Source: Candidatus Bathyarchaeota archaeon
Lineage (GTDB): Archaea > Thermoproteota > Bathyarchaeia > TCS64
Length of the DNA: 5,673 nucleotides
Direction of reading: 5' to 3'
NCBI GenBank assembly: GCA_026394265.1
Contig: JAPKYO010000054.1
Span: 1 to 5,673 of the forward strand
The stretch's first letter is position 1, and each line of letters starts with the position of its first letter. Below are positions 1 to 4,876 of this stretch, piece after piece. A program made the position numbers and the translations under genes. The notes below the pieces were generated by a model. The model did not search any database, was not told where the DNA came from, and saw only the letters and a program-made list of their open reading frames with translations.

Positions 1-68
1 AAGTCCGGTTTGTCGCTGTACACTAACTTCTCGGGGGCTTGCTCTTCCGACACCCTGTCAATCCTCAC
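1..68 (-). CDS. N-terminal fragment of an unidentified divergent protein
   Basis: A reading frame opens at a GTG (66-68, read leftward) and stays open to the window edge, giving 22 full codons. The peptide begins MRIDRVSEEQAPEKLVYSDK, with a balanced charged composition and codons (GAG, AAG, GAC, AGG) like those of the neighbouring genes. A strong TATA-like box (GGTTTATATC on this strand, 98 to 89) is centred about 25 nt upstream of the GTG, the same spacing seen before other genes here, so a leaderless mRNA starting at or near the GTG is likely. The fragment is too short to assign to a family. Because hypD is divergent from it, another hydrogenase-maturation gene is conceivable, but nothing in the residues shows that. 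Confidence 0.5.
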   Translation of the reverse strand, partial: MRIDRVSEEQAPEKLVYSDKPD

Positions 69-88
69 CCTCAGTTGAGGGCTTTCCT

Positions 89-98
89 GATATAAACC
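89..98 (-). promoter_or_regulatory. TATA-like promoter box for the leftward gene
   Basis: On the minus strand this reads GGTTTATATC, close to the archaeal TATA consensus TTTATATA. Its centre is about 25 nt upstream of the GTG at 68, which predicts transcription starting at or next to the start codon. It is the exact inverted copy of the box at 121-130. Because TATA cores are nearly symmetric, it could instead act rightward, with a start near 118-120, which would suit the alternative hypD ATG at 117. Confidence 0.55.
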
Positions 99-120
99 CC
101 ACTCCTCGATGCTTCGATGA

Positions 121-130
121 GGTTTATATC
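121..130 (+). promoter_or_regulatory. TATA-like promoter box for hypD
   Basis: GGTTTATATC is centred about 27 nt upstream of the ATG at 153. That spacing fits leaderless transcription from this ATG and supports 153 over the in-frame ATGs at 117 (upstream of the box) and 141 (only about 15 nt downstream of its centre). Confidence 0.55.
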
Positions 131-152
131 CGGTGGCTCGATGGCTTCTGTG

Positions 153-1238
153 ATGTCGGGCATATCTGAGCGGTTCCGGGACGGCGAGACCGCCAAGAAG
201 GTCGTGAAGCTCATCGGGGAGCTGGCGGGGGACAGACACATCAGGATCGTGCACGTCTGCGGGACACACGAGGACGCCATAACGAAGTATGGACTCAGGA
301 GCATGCTCCCCCGAAACGTCGAGGTCCTCATGGGGCCCGGCTGCCCCGTCTGCACCGTGCCGCCGAACAGGATCGACTTCGCCATACGGCTCGCCGAGTC
401 GGGCGCGGTCCTCACGACCTTCGGCGACATGATCAGGGTCCCCGCGGGGCTCGGAAGCCTCGCCGACGCCAAGTCCCGGGGCGCCGACGTCAGGGTCGTC
501 TACAGCATCCACGACGCCGCCGAGATGGCGCGTGAGACGGATAAGCAGGTAGTCCACTTTGGCGTGGGGTTCGAGACCACCGCCCCGACGACGGCGTCCG
601 AGTTGCTCGCCGACCCGCCGGAGAACTTCAGTGTCTACAGCGCACACATACTGATACCGCCTGCCATGATCCACCTCCTCAAAGCGGGGGAGACACCCGT
701 CGACGGCTTCATCGATCCCGGCCACGTCAGCGCCATAATCGGCGAAACGGGTTACGCGGAGGTCGCGAGGAGGTATAAGGTCCCGCAGGTGATCGCGGGC
801 TTCGAGCCCCTCGACATCCTCTTCTCCGTCGCCATGATCTGCAGGCAGATCAAGGAGGGGAGAGGTGAACTAGAGAACGCCTACACGAGGATAGTTAAGC
901 CGGAGGGGAACCCGACGGCGCTCAGGCTCATGGATGAGGTCTTCGAGGTACGCGACGCGCCCTGGAGGGGCATCGGCACCATCCCCGCCTCGGGCCTCGC
1001 CCTCCGGAAGGAGTTCGAGGACCACGACGCCTCGAAGAAATTCACATTCGAGTCGGAGGCGAGCTACGAAATGCCACACGGCTGCCGCTGCGGCGAGGTC
1101 CTACGCGCCGTCTGCTACCCATGGGACTGCCCACTCTTCAACAAGGGATGCACACCCGAGTCCCCCATCGGCCCATGCATGGTCAGCCACGAGGGGAGCT
1201 GCTTCATCTCGGCCAAGTACGGCGTTGAGCAGCCGTGA
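153..1238 (+). CDS. hypD: Hydrogenase maturation factor HypD
   Basis: HypD is the cytoplasmic iron-sulfur protein that, with HypC, acts as a scaffold on which the Fe(CN)2CO group of NiFe hydrogenases is assembled from ligands supplied by HypE/HypF. From ATG 153 the protein has 361 residues, close to the usual ~360-370. Residue numbers here count from that ATG. The CGTH motif (36-39) carries the redox-active Cys, GPGCPVC is at 61-67, FGDM at 90-93, GFETTAPT at 139-146, DPGHVS at 188-193 and AGFEPLD at 215-221. The C-terminal cysteine-rich part (CRC 311-313, then C321, C326, C333, C342, C350) contains the expected [4Fe-4S] ligands. In-frame ATGs at 117 and 141 exist, the latter with GGTGG 4 nt upstream. 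I chose 153 because the N-terminus then matches archaeal homologues as remembered and lies about 27 nt past the TATA box. The gene overlaps the acylphosphatase gene by 4 nt. The family call is secure; the start is less so. Confidence 0.95.
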   Translation: MSGISERFRDGETAKKVVKLIGELAGDRHIRIVHVCGTHEDAITKYGLRSMLPRNVEVLMGPGCPVCTVPPNRIDFAIRLAESGAVLTTFGDMIRVPAGLGSLADAKSRGADVRVVYSIHDAAEMARETDKQVVHFGVGFETTAPTTASELLADPPENFSVYSAHILIPPAMIHLLKAGETPVDGFIDPGHVSAIIGETGYAEVARRYKVPQVIAGFEPLDILFSVAMICRQIKEGRGELENAYTRIVKPEGNPTALRLMDEVFEVRDAPWRGIGTIPASGLALRKEFEDHDASKKFTFESEASYEMPHGCRCGEVLRAVCYPWDCPLFNKGCTPESPIGPCMVSHEGSCFISAKYGVEQP

Positions 1239-1504
1239 AGGCCGCCCACATCATCGTCTCGGGATACGTGCAGGGCGTCGGGTTCAGGTCCGATACCCAG
1301 AGACGCGCATCAAGGCTGGATTTGAGTGGGTGGGTCAGGAACATCCCCGACGGCTCCGTAGAGATACATGTTGAAGGGGACGAAGCTGCCCTCGGCGAGT
1401 TCCTGGAATGGTGCCGCGTCGGACCCTCTGACGCGGTCGTCGAGGACGTATCCGTCGACTGGGTCCCCGCCGAGGGTGGGCTCCGCGGCTTCATGAGGCG
1501 CTGA
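1235..1504 (+). CDS. acyP: Acylphosphatase, stand-alone
   Basis: Acylphosphatases are small cytoplasmic ferredoxin-fold enzymes that hydrolyse the carboxyl-phosphate bond of acyl phosphates, including carbamoyl phosphate. The 89-residue length is typical. The signature GYVQGVGFR (10-18) supplies the phosphate-binding loop and catalytic Arg18, and GWVRN (32-36) supplies catalytic Asn36, followed by DGSVEIHVEG (39-48). The gene starts at a GTG that overlaps the hypD stop codon (GTGA), with no obvious ribosome-binding site of its own, so translational coupling to hypD is likely. HypF, which feeds the HypD pathway, normally carries an acylphosphatase domain of this fold at its N-terminus. A link between this enzyme and hydrogenase maturation is therefore plausible, but it is inferred only from the neighbourhood. 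The simpler alternative is a general housekeeping acylphosphatase. Confidence 0.93.
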   Translation: MKAAHIIVSGYVQGVGFRSDTQRRASRLDLSGWVRNIPDGSVEIHVEGDEAALGEFLEWCRVGPSDAVVEDVSVDWVPAEGGLRGFMRR

Positions 1505-1524
1505 CCGGGCGGTTCACCCGAAGG

Positions 1525-1531
1525 CATTATT
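1525..1531 (+). promoter_or_regulatory. Weak TATA-like box for the di-heme-type membrane protein
   Basis: CATTATT is the only A/T-rich core in an otherwise GC-rich 51-nt gap. Its centre is about 28 nt upstream of the ATG at 1556, the spacing expected for a leaderless archaeal transcript. The match to the TATA consensus is poor. Confidence 0.35.
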
Positions 1532-1555
1532 GCGGGCGGCTCCGAAGCTAAGACC

Positions 1556-2068
1556 ATGGCGTCGCGGGAGAAGCTCGGTAACATCCTCAGCGTCCTCGGC
1601 CTCGTCCTCGTCTTCGCCGCGTTGACCCTCGCCTTCGGCCCCTACGTCGCCCCCGGTGACCTGTTCCTCTGGCCGAAGGACACACCCCACTGGGTCGGTT
1701 GGCTCGCGCTGCTCCTCCTGGCGGGTTCGACCATCTTATCGGCCCTGCCGCGGAGCGGTAAGTGGCTGAGGGGGCTCCACTGCGAGTTAGGCGGCTTCTC
1801 GCTCATCGCGGCGCTCTACCACGTCAACGCCCGCCTCAACCCCTACACGGGTACGCCGATCGGCTTCTGGATAATCAGACCCGTCCACTACAGCGCCGTC
1901 TTCATGCTCGCCCTCTTGGCGGTCATCGTCGTCAGCGGCGTCGTTAGGCGGCTGCGCCCCGATAACATGTATGTTAAGCTGTATGGGCGGGCTCTCCACC
2001 TCCCCTTCACGGCCGCCTTCATCATCATGCTCTCCTTCCACGTCCTGCAGAAGACTGGCATCCTCTAG
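1556..2068 (+). CDS. Membrane protein with two His-x13-His pairs, putative di-heme b-type cytochrome
   Basis: The protein has 170 residues and about five predicted membrane helices (roughly 8-30, 45-64, 72-92, 108-130 and 147-168). Two helices each carry a histidine pair 14 residues apart: His75/His89 and His148/His162. In ferric reductases, NOX enzymes and MsrQ-like proteins, such pairs on two helices bind two stacked b haems, so this is plausibly a minimal di-heme transmembrane electron carrier or reductase core. His111, at the start of the fourth helix, may also matter. No FAD- or NAD-binding domain is attached, so electrons would have to come from a partner or quinone. A weak TATA-like box lies about 28 nt upstream of the start. 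The next gene encodes another small membrane protein but has its own promoter-like box. The haem assignment is inferred from residue spacing; a non-haem membrane protein remains possible. Confidence 0.7.
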   Translation: MASREKLGNILSVLGLVLVFAALTLAFGPYVAPGDLFLWPKDTPHWVGWLALLLLAGSTILSALPRSGKWLRGLHCELGGFSLIAALYHVNARLNPYTGTPIGFWIIRPVHYSAVFMLALLAVIVVSGVVRRLRPDNMYVKLYGRALHLPFTAAFIIMLSFHVLQKTGIL

Positions 2069-2075
2069 CGTCAAG

Positions 2076-2083
2076 GCTATAAC
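2076..2083 (+). promoter_or_regulatory. TATA-like box for the small membrane protein
   Basis: GCTATAAC is centred about 26 nt upstream of the ATG at 2106, so a leaderless transcript from that ATG is predicted. It sits just past the stop of the preceding gene and supports starting the next gene at 2106 rather than at an in-frame start inside the upstream gene. Confidence 0.5.
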
Positions 2084-2105
2084 GGTGGCGCGCCGGCTAT
2101 CCCCC

Positions 2106-2468
2106 ATGGAAAGGCCCTTCGGAGTCACACTCCTCGCCTCGTTCTTCTTCGTCCAGAGCATAATCAACCTCGTCGTAGTCTACAGCTACTACATGATGGG
2201 CGTGTCCATGTTCCCAGTCGTCTATTATACTGTGGACTGCGTCGCCGGCTTCGCCCTCGCCTACGGGCTCTGGAAGGGGTTCATGTGGGGTAAAATCGGC
2301 ACGATGATCCTCTCAGGAGTCGAGATACTGATGGGCGTCCTCGGGACATTCGTCGCCCTCGACATAGAGCCCTCGTCACCCATTCAGGCCGTGACCAAGC
2401 TGATGGTGTACGCCATCGTCATCTACTTCCTGACGAGGCCGGAGATAAGCGATTACTTCAAAAAATAG
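2106..2468 (+). CDS. Small multi-pass membrane protein of unknown function
   Basis: A 120-residue hydrophobic protein with about four membrane segments (near residues 8-26, 34-55, 62-85 and 95-111). It opens with MERPFGVTLLASFFF and ends in a short charged tail, LTRPEISDYFKK. I recall similar 'RP-x-GV-T' openings and 'TRP-x(4)-YF' ends in uncharacterised archaeal and bacterial membrane proteins, but I know of no function for them. The frame is open further upstream to 1971, but that stretch is Ser/Pro/Arg-rich, overlaps the preceding gene and lies upstream of the TATA-like box at 2076-2083, so 2106 is the better start. The stop lies 6 nt from the end of the convergent aminotransferase gene. 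A partnership with the adjacent histidine-rich membrane protein is possible but unsupported. Confidence 0.75.
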   Translation: MERPFGVTLLASFFFVQSIINLVVVYSYYMMGVSMFPVVYYTVDCVAGFALAYGLWKGFMWGKIGTMILSGVEILMGVLGTFVALDIEPSSPIQAVTKLMVYAIVIYFLTRPEISDYFKK

Positions 2469-2474
2469 GGGTGG

Positions 2475-3551
2475 CTACGGGGCTATCTCCTCGTAGACCT
2501 CTTTTAGGGCGTCAAGCATCTGGGTCAGGCTCAGGTTGGGGATGTATCCCATGTTTCCTATGCGGTACGTCGTCTCCTTGAGTGCGCCGTATCCCTGGGC
2601 TAGTTCGAATCCCTTCGCGCGCATCGCCTCGTAGACCTTTGCCCCGGGGACGTTCTTGGGCGCCTTGACGCAGTTGACCGTCGGGCTCTCCGAGCCCCTC
2701 TTCGGGTAGACGGGTGTGCCGAGCTTCTTTACGGCGCGGCGTATGCGCGTGTTCCTCTTCTTGTAGAGGTTGAAGTACCACTGCTTGCCGCCCTTCTCCT
2801 CGACCATGCGGAGCGCCGCGTTTAGCCCAGCGATCTGGGGGATTACGGAGGTGACGGGTGTGCCCTGCCCCTTCTCGTGGTCCTTCTGCCAGAGCAGGAG
2901 GTCGAAATAGTAGCCCCTGTTAGGAATCTTCTCCGCGACCTCTAGGCACCTCTTGCTCACCGAGCCTATGCCGAGGCCGGGGGGTACGCCGAAGCACTTC
3001 TGGCTGCTGCTGAAGCAGATGTCGATGCCCCAGTCGTCTACTTTCAGCTCCGTGCCGCCCATGCTGCTGACGGCGTCGACGAAGATGAGCTTCCCGTGCT
3101 TCTTCGCCACGGCGCATAAGTCCTTTAGGGGGTTGATGAGGCCGGCGCTTGTCTCGTTGTGGGTGATGGCGACCGCCTCGACCTCGGGGTGGCCGCGCAG
3201 GGCATCATCCAGCATCCCGGGAGTGACGGGCTCACCCATCGCGGGTTCGACGATCTGCACCTTCCTCCCGTTTGCCTTGGCGACGTCGGCGAATCTCTTA
3301 CCGAAGTCCCCGTTCACGCAGACTACGAGGTTCTCCCTCACGCAGTTCCTGACCGCCGCCTCCATGAAGCCCGTACCCGTCGCGCTGAACAGGTAGATGG
3401 GGTTCTGGGTCTCGATGTACGCCTGGAGGCGCGCCACCGTGTCGTAGTGGAGCTTCTTGTACTCGGCGCTCCTGTGGCTGTACATCTGCTCCCCCATAGC
3501 CTTCAGGACGACGGGGTAGCAAGCCACGGGGCCCACCGTGAACAGCTTCAT
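2475..3551 (-). CDS. Class V (fold type I) PLP aminotransferase, alanine-glyoxylate/serine-pyruvate type
   Basis: This is a 358-residue cytoplasmic pyridoxal-phosphate enzyme of the family that includes alanine-glyoxylate, serine-glyoxylate and serine-pyruvate aminotransferases. It opens with MKLFTVGPVACYP, the family's N-terminal 'GP' strand. The cofactor-phosphate loop ATGTG is at 57-61, HNETSAG at 131-137, the cofactor-contacting Asp159 is in FVDAVSSMGG (157-166), and the Schiff-base lysine is Lys185 in SSSQKCFGVPPG (180-191). Arg330 in TYRIGNMG fits the substrate-carboxylate-binding arginine. The amino donor and acceptor cannot be read from sequence; AGT-like relatives include broad-specificity and 2-aminoethylphosphonate enzymes. 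The start at 3551 matches the family N-terminus and lies about 29 nt past a TATA-like box (3576-3584); a GAGG at 3561-3564 could serve as a ribosome-binding site if a leader exists. The gene is divergent from a winged-helix gene and convergent with the membrane-protein gene. Confidence 0.92.
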   Translation of the reverse strand: MKLFTVGPVACYPVVLKAMGEQMYSHRSAEYKKLHYDTVARLQAYIETQNPIYLFSATGTGFMEAAVRNCVRENLVVCVNGDFGKRFADVAKANGRKVQIVEPAMGEPVTPGMLDDALRGHPEVEAVAITHNETSAGLINPLKDLCAVAKKHGKLIFVDAVSSMGGTELKVDDWGIDICFSSSQKCFGVPPGLGIGSVSKRCLEVAEKIPNRGYYFDLLLWQKDHEKGQGTPVTSVIPQIAGLNAALRMVEEKGGKQWYFNLYKKRNTRIRRAVKKLGTPVYPKRGSESPTVNCVKAPKNVPGAKVYEAMRAKGFELAQGYGALKETTYRIGNMGYIPNLSLTQMLDALKEVYEEIAP

Positions 3552-3575
3552 ACCAGTATTCCTCGGTGAGGAAAT

Positions 3576-3584
3576 GCGTAATTC
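3576..3584 (-). promoter_or_regulatory. TATA-like box for the aminotransferase gene
   Basis: On the minus strand it reads CTTTTATCC, centred about 29 nt upstream of the ATG at 3551. The plus-strand 9-mer GGATAAAAG recurs exactly at 3622-3630, so the two divergent promoters share the same core as a direct rather than an inverted repeat. Confidence 0.5.
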
Positions 3585-3621
3585 AGGATAAAAGTGTAAG
3601 GTTTCACGGCGGCGGCGAACG

Positions 3622-3630
3622 GGATAAAAG
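3622..3630 (+). promoter_or_regulatory. TATA-like box for the winged-helix gene
   Basis: GGATAAAAG is centred about 28 nt upstream of the ATG at 3654. A purine-rich GCGAAC lies just upstream and could be part of a BRE. A GGTGAG at 3641-3646, 7 nt before the ATG, could act as a Shine-Dalgarno if the mRNA has a short leader. Confidence 0.5.
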
Positions 3631-3653
3631 CCGCCGAGGCGGTGAGTTTCCAC

Positions 3654-3878
3654 ATGGAGAACAGGGTCCTCAAGGATGAGGAGGCGGACCAGCTAATCAT
3701 CCAGCTCCTCAAAGACGCGGGGCACCCCCTCACGACCCGTGAGGTGCAGGAGGAGACGCAGAAGAGGCTCGTCAGGTGCCCAGACTCGACAGTCGTCTTC
3801 CTGAACAAGCTCCGCATAAAGGGCGTCGTCCACGGCGAGATGAGCAAGGAGCGACGCGGCTGGATCTGGTGGGTCTAG
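3654..3878 (+). CDS. Small winged-helix-type DNA-binding protein, putative regulator
   Basis: A 74-residue, soluble, charged protein whose layout fits a single winged helix. A first helix (about 9-22) is followed by the LTTREVQEET helix (26-35), a candidate recognition helix (43-54, starting PDSTVVFLNKL), and a basic hairpin wing (55-74) ending GWIWWV. Proteins of this size and pattern are common archaeal transcription regulators, but the exact family is not recognised. The start at ATG 3654 is backed by the TATA-like box at 3622-3630 and a GGTGAG 7 nt upstream; an in-frame GTG at 3642 would add only four residues. The gene is divergent from the aminotransferase gene across a 102-nt gap, the usual layout for a local regulator and its target. 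Its stop codon overlaps that of the convergent dsrH-like gene in the palindrome CTAG. A regulatory role for either neighbour is inference. Confidence 0.75.
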   Translation: MENRVLKDEEADQLIIQLLKDAGHPLTTREVQEETQKRLVRCPDSTVVFLNKLRIKGVVHGEMSKERRGWIWWV

Positions 3879-4150
3879 GTCCAGCAAGCCGTCTTGTTAC
3901 AGTACTCTAGCAGCTTGACCCAGCCCGCGTAGTCGATGACCTCGACTCCCTCGACTGGCTTCTTCACGTCATCCTTCAGGGCGAAGAGGCGCGCGAAGCC
4001 AAGGCTGTCTACAAGCTGGGGGTCCTCCGCGAGCCTGCAGCCGTCGCCGGTGAAGAGTATGAGTATCTTCTTGCCCTGCCCCGCGACGCGGCGGGCTATC
4101 CTGAAGGCCTCCCCGTATTCCTGCGTCCCAATCTGTAGGAGTATTATCAT
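3875..4150 (-). CDS. DsrH/TusB-like sulfur-relay subunit
   Basis: A 91-residue cytoplasmic protein, the size of DsrH/TusB, the smallest subunit of the heterohexameric complex that passes persulfide sulfur during sulfur oxidation (DsrEFH) or tRNA 2-thiolation (TusBCD). The fold starts with strand MIILLQIG, and the centre has ILILFTGDGC (29-38). The C-terminal half matches the TusB pattern of 'YALxxD ... IDYxxFVxL' as LFALKDDV (55-62) and VIDYAGWVKLLEY (71-83). Cysteines are at 38, 84 and 89; the last two form a C-x4-C pair in the tail, and I cannot tell whether any replaces the DsrH active-site cysteine. It is the last gene of the cassette, 11 nt after the dsrF-like gene, with a GAGGG ribosome-binding site 6 nt before the ATG. 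It ends overlapping the stop of the convergent winged-helix gene. Confidence 0.85.
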   Translation of the reverse strand: MIILLQIGTQEYGEAFRIARRVAGQGKKILILFTGDGCRLAEDPQLVDSLGFARLFALKDDVKKPVEGVEVIDYAGWVKLLEYCNKTACWT

Positions 4151-4156
4151 TCACAG

Positions 4157-4161
4157 CCCTC
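4157..4161 (-). promoter_or_regulatory. Ribosome-binding site of the dsrH-like gene
   Basis: Read leftward, the gap between the dsrF-like stop and the dsrH-like ATG is GAGGGCTGTGA, with GAGGG 6 nt before the start codon. This is the clearest Shine-Dalgarno in the window, and it precedes an internal operon gene, as expected where first genes are leaderless. Confidence 0.65.
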
Positions 4162-4509
4162 CTAGAAGATGGCTACCACCCTGCTCTCAGCGAGCCTCTC
4201 GGCGAGTTCGTCGAGCGTGATCATCTTCACGTTTAGGTTTGGGTCTAGCTCGGCGAGTTTGAGGCCGATCTCCTCCATGTCGACGTCGAGGACGTGTATG
4301 CCGGCGAGGTCGCTGGTCGTCTTCAGGTAGTCCCAGAGCTGGCGGAGTGGGAGGGCGTTGTGTATGAGGCCGGGGACGGCTTCATCCATGAAGACTATGA
4401 GGGGTATGTGGTCCATGCCGACGAAGGCGGCGCTCAGGCGGAGCCCCTCCCAGAACCTGCTCCCGGGCTCGACCTTGCTCCTGAATATGAATGTGGTCTC
4501 CTCGCTCAA
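4162..4509 (-). CDS. DsrF/TusC-like sulfur-relay subunit
   Basis: This 115-residue protein resembles DsrF/TusC, the middle subunit of the DsrEFH/TusBCD complex. Matching parts are an N-terminal strand FIFRSKVEPGS (7-17), a helix GLRLSAAFVGM, then the strand PLIVFMDEAVPGLI (36-49), a helix with YLKTT (61-65), and the C-terminal LDELAERLAESRVVAIF, like TusC's 'D ... RF' end. It has no cysteine, which fits a structural rather than a sulfur-carrying role. The start is a TTG whose last two bases are part of the upstream dsrE-like stop (TTGA, 4-nt overlap). A GGTGGTG about 8 nt upstream can act as a ribosome-binding site, and no ATG or GTG suits the family N-terminus. Together these favour translational coupling within one operon. 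Confidence 0.85.
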   Translation of the reverse strand: MSEETTFIFRSKVEPGSRFWEGLRLSAAFVGMDHIPLIVFMDEAVPGLIHNALPLRQLWDYLKTTSDLAGIHVLDVDMEEIGLKLAELDPNLNVKMITLDELAERLAESRVVAIF

Positions 4510-4802
4510 CCCAGGAACACCACCTTGTCGTTGCCCTCGAGCTGCTCGACTAGCTCGGCGAGGCTGCTCATACGGGCGTTGACCGCCATGTTCTCCTTCG
4601 TGATCTGGTACTCTACGGCGCTGGCTCTGCAGGCGAGTAGGTCTGCGTTGAGGTACTCGACGGGGCTCGGGTTCTTGAGGAGCCTTATGGCCTCCTCGTT
4701 GAAGAAGACGGTGACGCTGTGTCCTGCCCTCGTGGCGGCGTTGCTGAGCCCCTCCACGTCCCTGATCTTCCCGGGGGTGGAGACGACGAGCAGGAGACGC
4801 AT
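4506..4802 (-). CDS. DsrE/TusD-like sulfur-carrier subunit
   Basis: A 98-residue protein of the DsrE fold, and the first gene of the three-gene cassette. DsrE/TusD is the subunit that carries the active-site persulfide. The protein starts MRLLLVVSTPGK, has the second strand HSVTVFFNEEA (28-38), and places its only cysteine, Cys58, at the end of a strand (ADLLACRA, 53-60), where TusD has its active-site Cys in 'ICVAA'. The C-terminus SSLAELVEQL ... DKVVFLG matches the family's final helix and strand. Length is somewhat short (E. coli TusD is about 128 residues). The frame runs further upstream to 4889, but the added residues do not look like the family, and a BRE/TATA-like element (4826-4840) lies about 27 nt before 4802. 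Whether the complex serves sulfur oxidation, sulfur trafficking or tRNA thiolation is unknown; no dsrC/tusE or tusA is in view. Confidence 0.85.
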   Translation of the reverse strand: MRLLLVVSTPGKIRDVEGLSNAATRAGHSVTVFFNEEAIRLLKNPSPVEYLNADLLACRASAVEYQITKENMAVNARMSSLAELVEQLEGNDKVVFLG

Positions 4803-4825
4803 GGGGCTCAGAGCGGCTGCGAGCC

Positions 4826-4840
4826 CCTTAACGGTTTCCC
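4826..4840 (-). promoter_or_regulatory. BRE/TATA-like promoter of the dsrEFH-like operon
   Basis: Read leftward, the sequence is GGGAAACCGTTAAGG: a purine/A-rich BRE-like part followed by a weak TATA-like GTTAAG, centred about 27 nt before the ATG at 4802. The core is poor, but the spacing matches the other promoters in the window and supports a leaderless dsrE-like start. Confidence 0.4.
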
Positions 4841-4876
4841 TGTTCAACGGAGTAGAACAGCGGGGGGTTTTCGTTC

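Larger units (their letters stand above)
89..130. repeat. Perfect 10-bp inverted repeat, 22-nt spacer, in divergent promoter region
   Basis: GATATAAACC (89-98) and GGTTTATATC (121-130) are exact reverse complements separated by 22 nt. Both arms hold a TATA-like core, and the outward distances to the two predicted start codons are nearly equal (20 nt to GTG 68, 22 nt to ATG 153). The spacer also carries a short direct repeat, TCGATG, at 106-111 and 114-119. The simplest reading is two back-to-back promoters; a shared operator is possible. Confidence 0.7.

Noticed and set aside
1..78. Open rightward frame at the left edge ending in TGA at 76-78
   Set aside because: The peptide is Ser/Thr/Leu-rich and lacks normal composition, while the opposite strand carries a better frame with a promoter-like box.
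117..152. Longer HypD N-terminus from the ATG at 117 (or 141)
   Set aside because: The extra residues do not match the archaeal HypD N-terminus I know, and the best TATA-like box (121-130) lies downstream of 117 and too close to 141. GGTGG before 141 keeps that start as a minor alternative.
934..1374. Rightward frame inside hypD and the acylphosphatase gene
   Set aside because: Its Arg/Ser/Pro-rich translation is typical of a shifted reading of GC-rich coding DNA and it overlaps two certain genes.
1971..2105. Upstream extension of the small membrane protein
   Set aside because: It is Ser/Pro/Arg-rich out-of-frame reading of the preceding gene and lies before the TATA-like box that suits the ATG at 2106.
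3552..3653. 34-residue N-terminal extension of the aminotransferase
   Set aside because: It is Arg-rich, crosses both promoter boxes and reaches the divergent gene; the family N-terminus begins exactly at the ATG at 3551.
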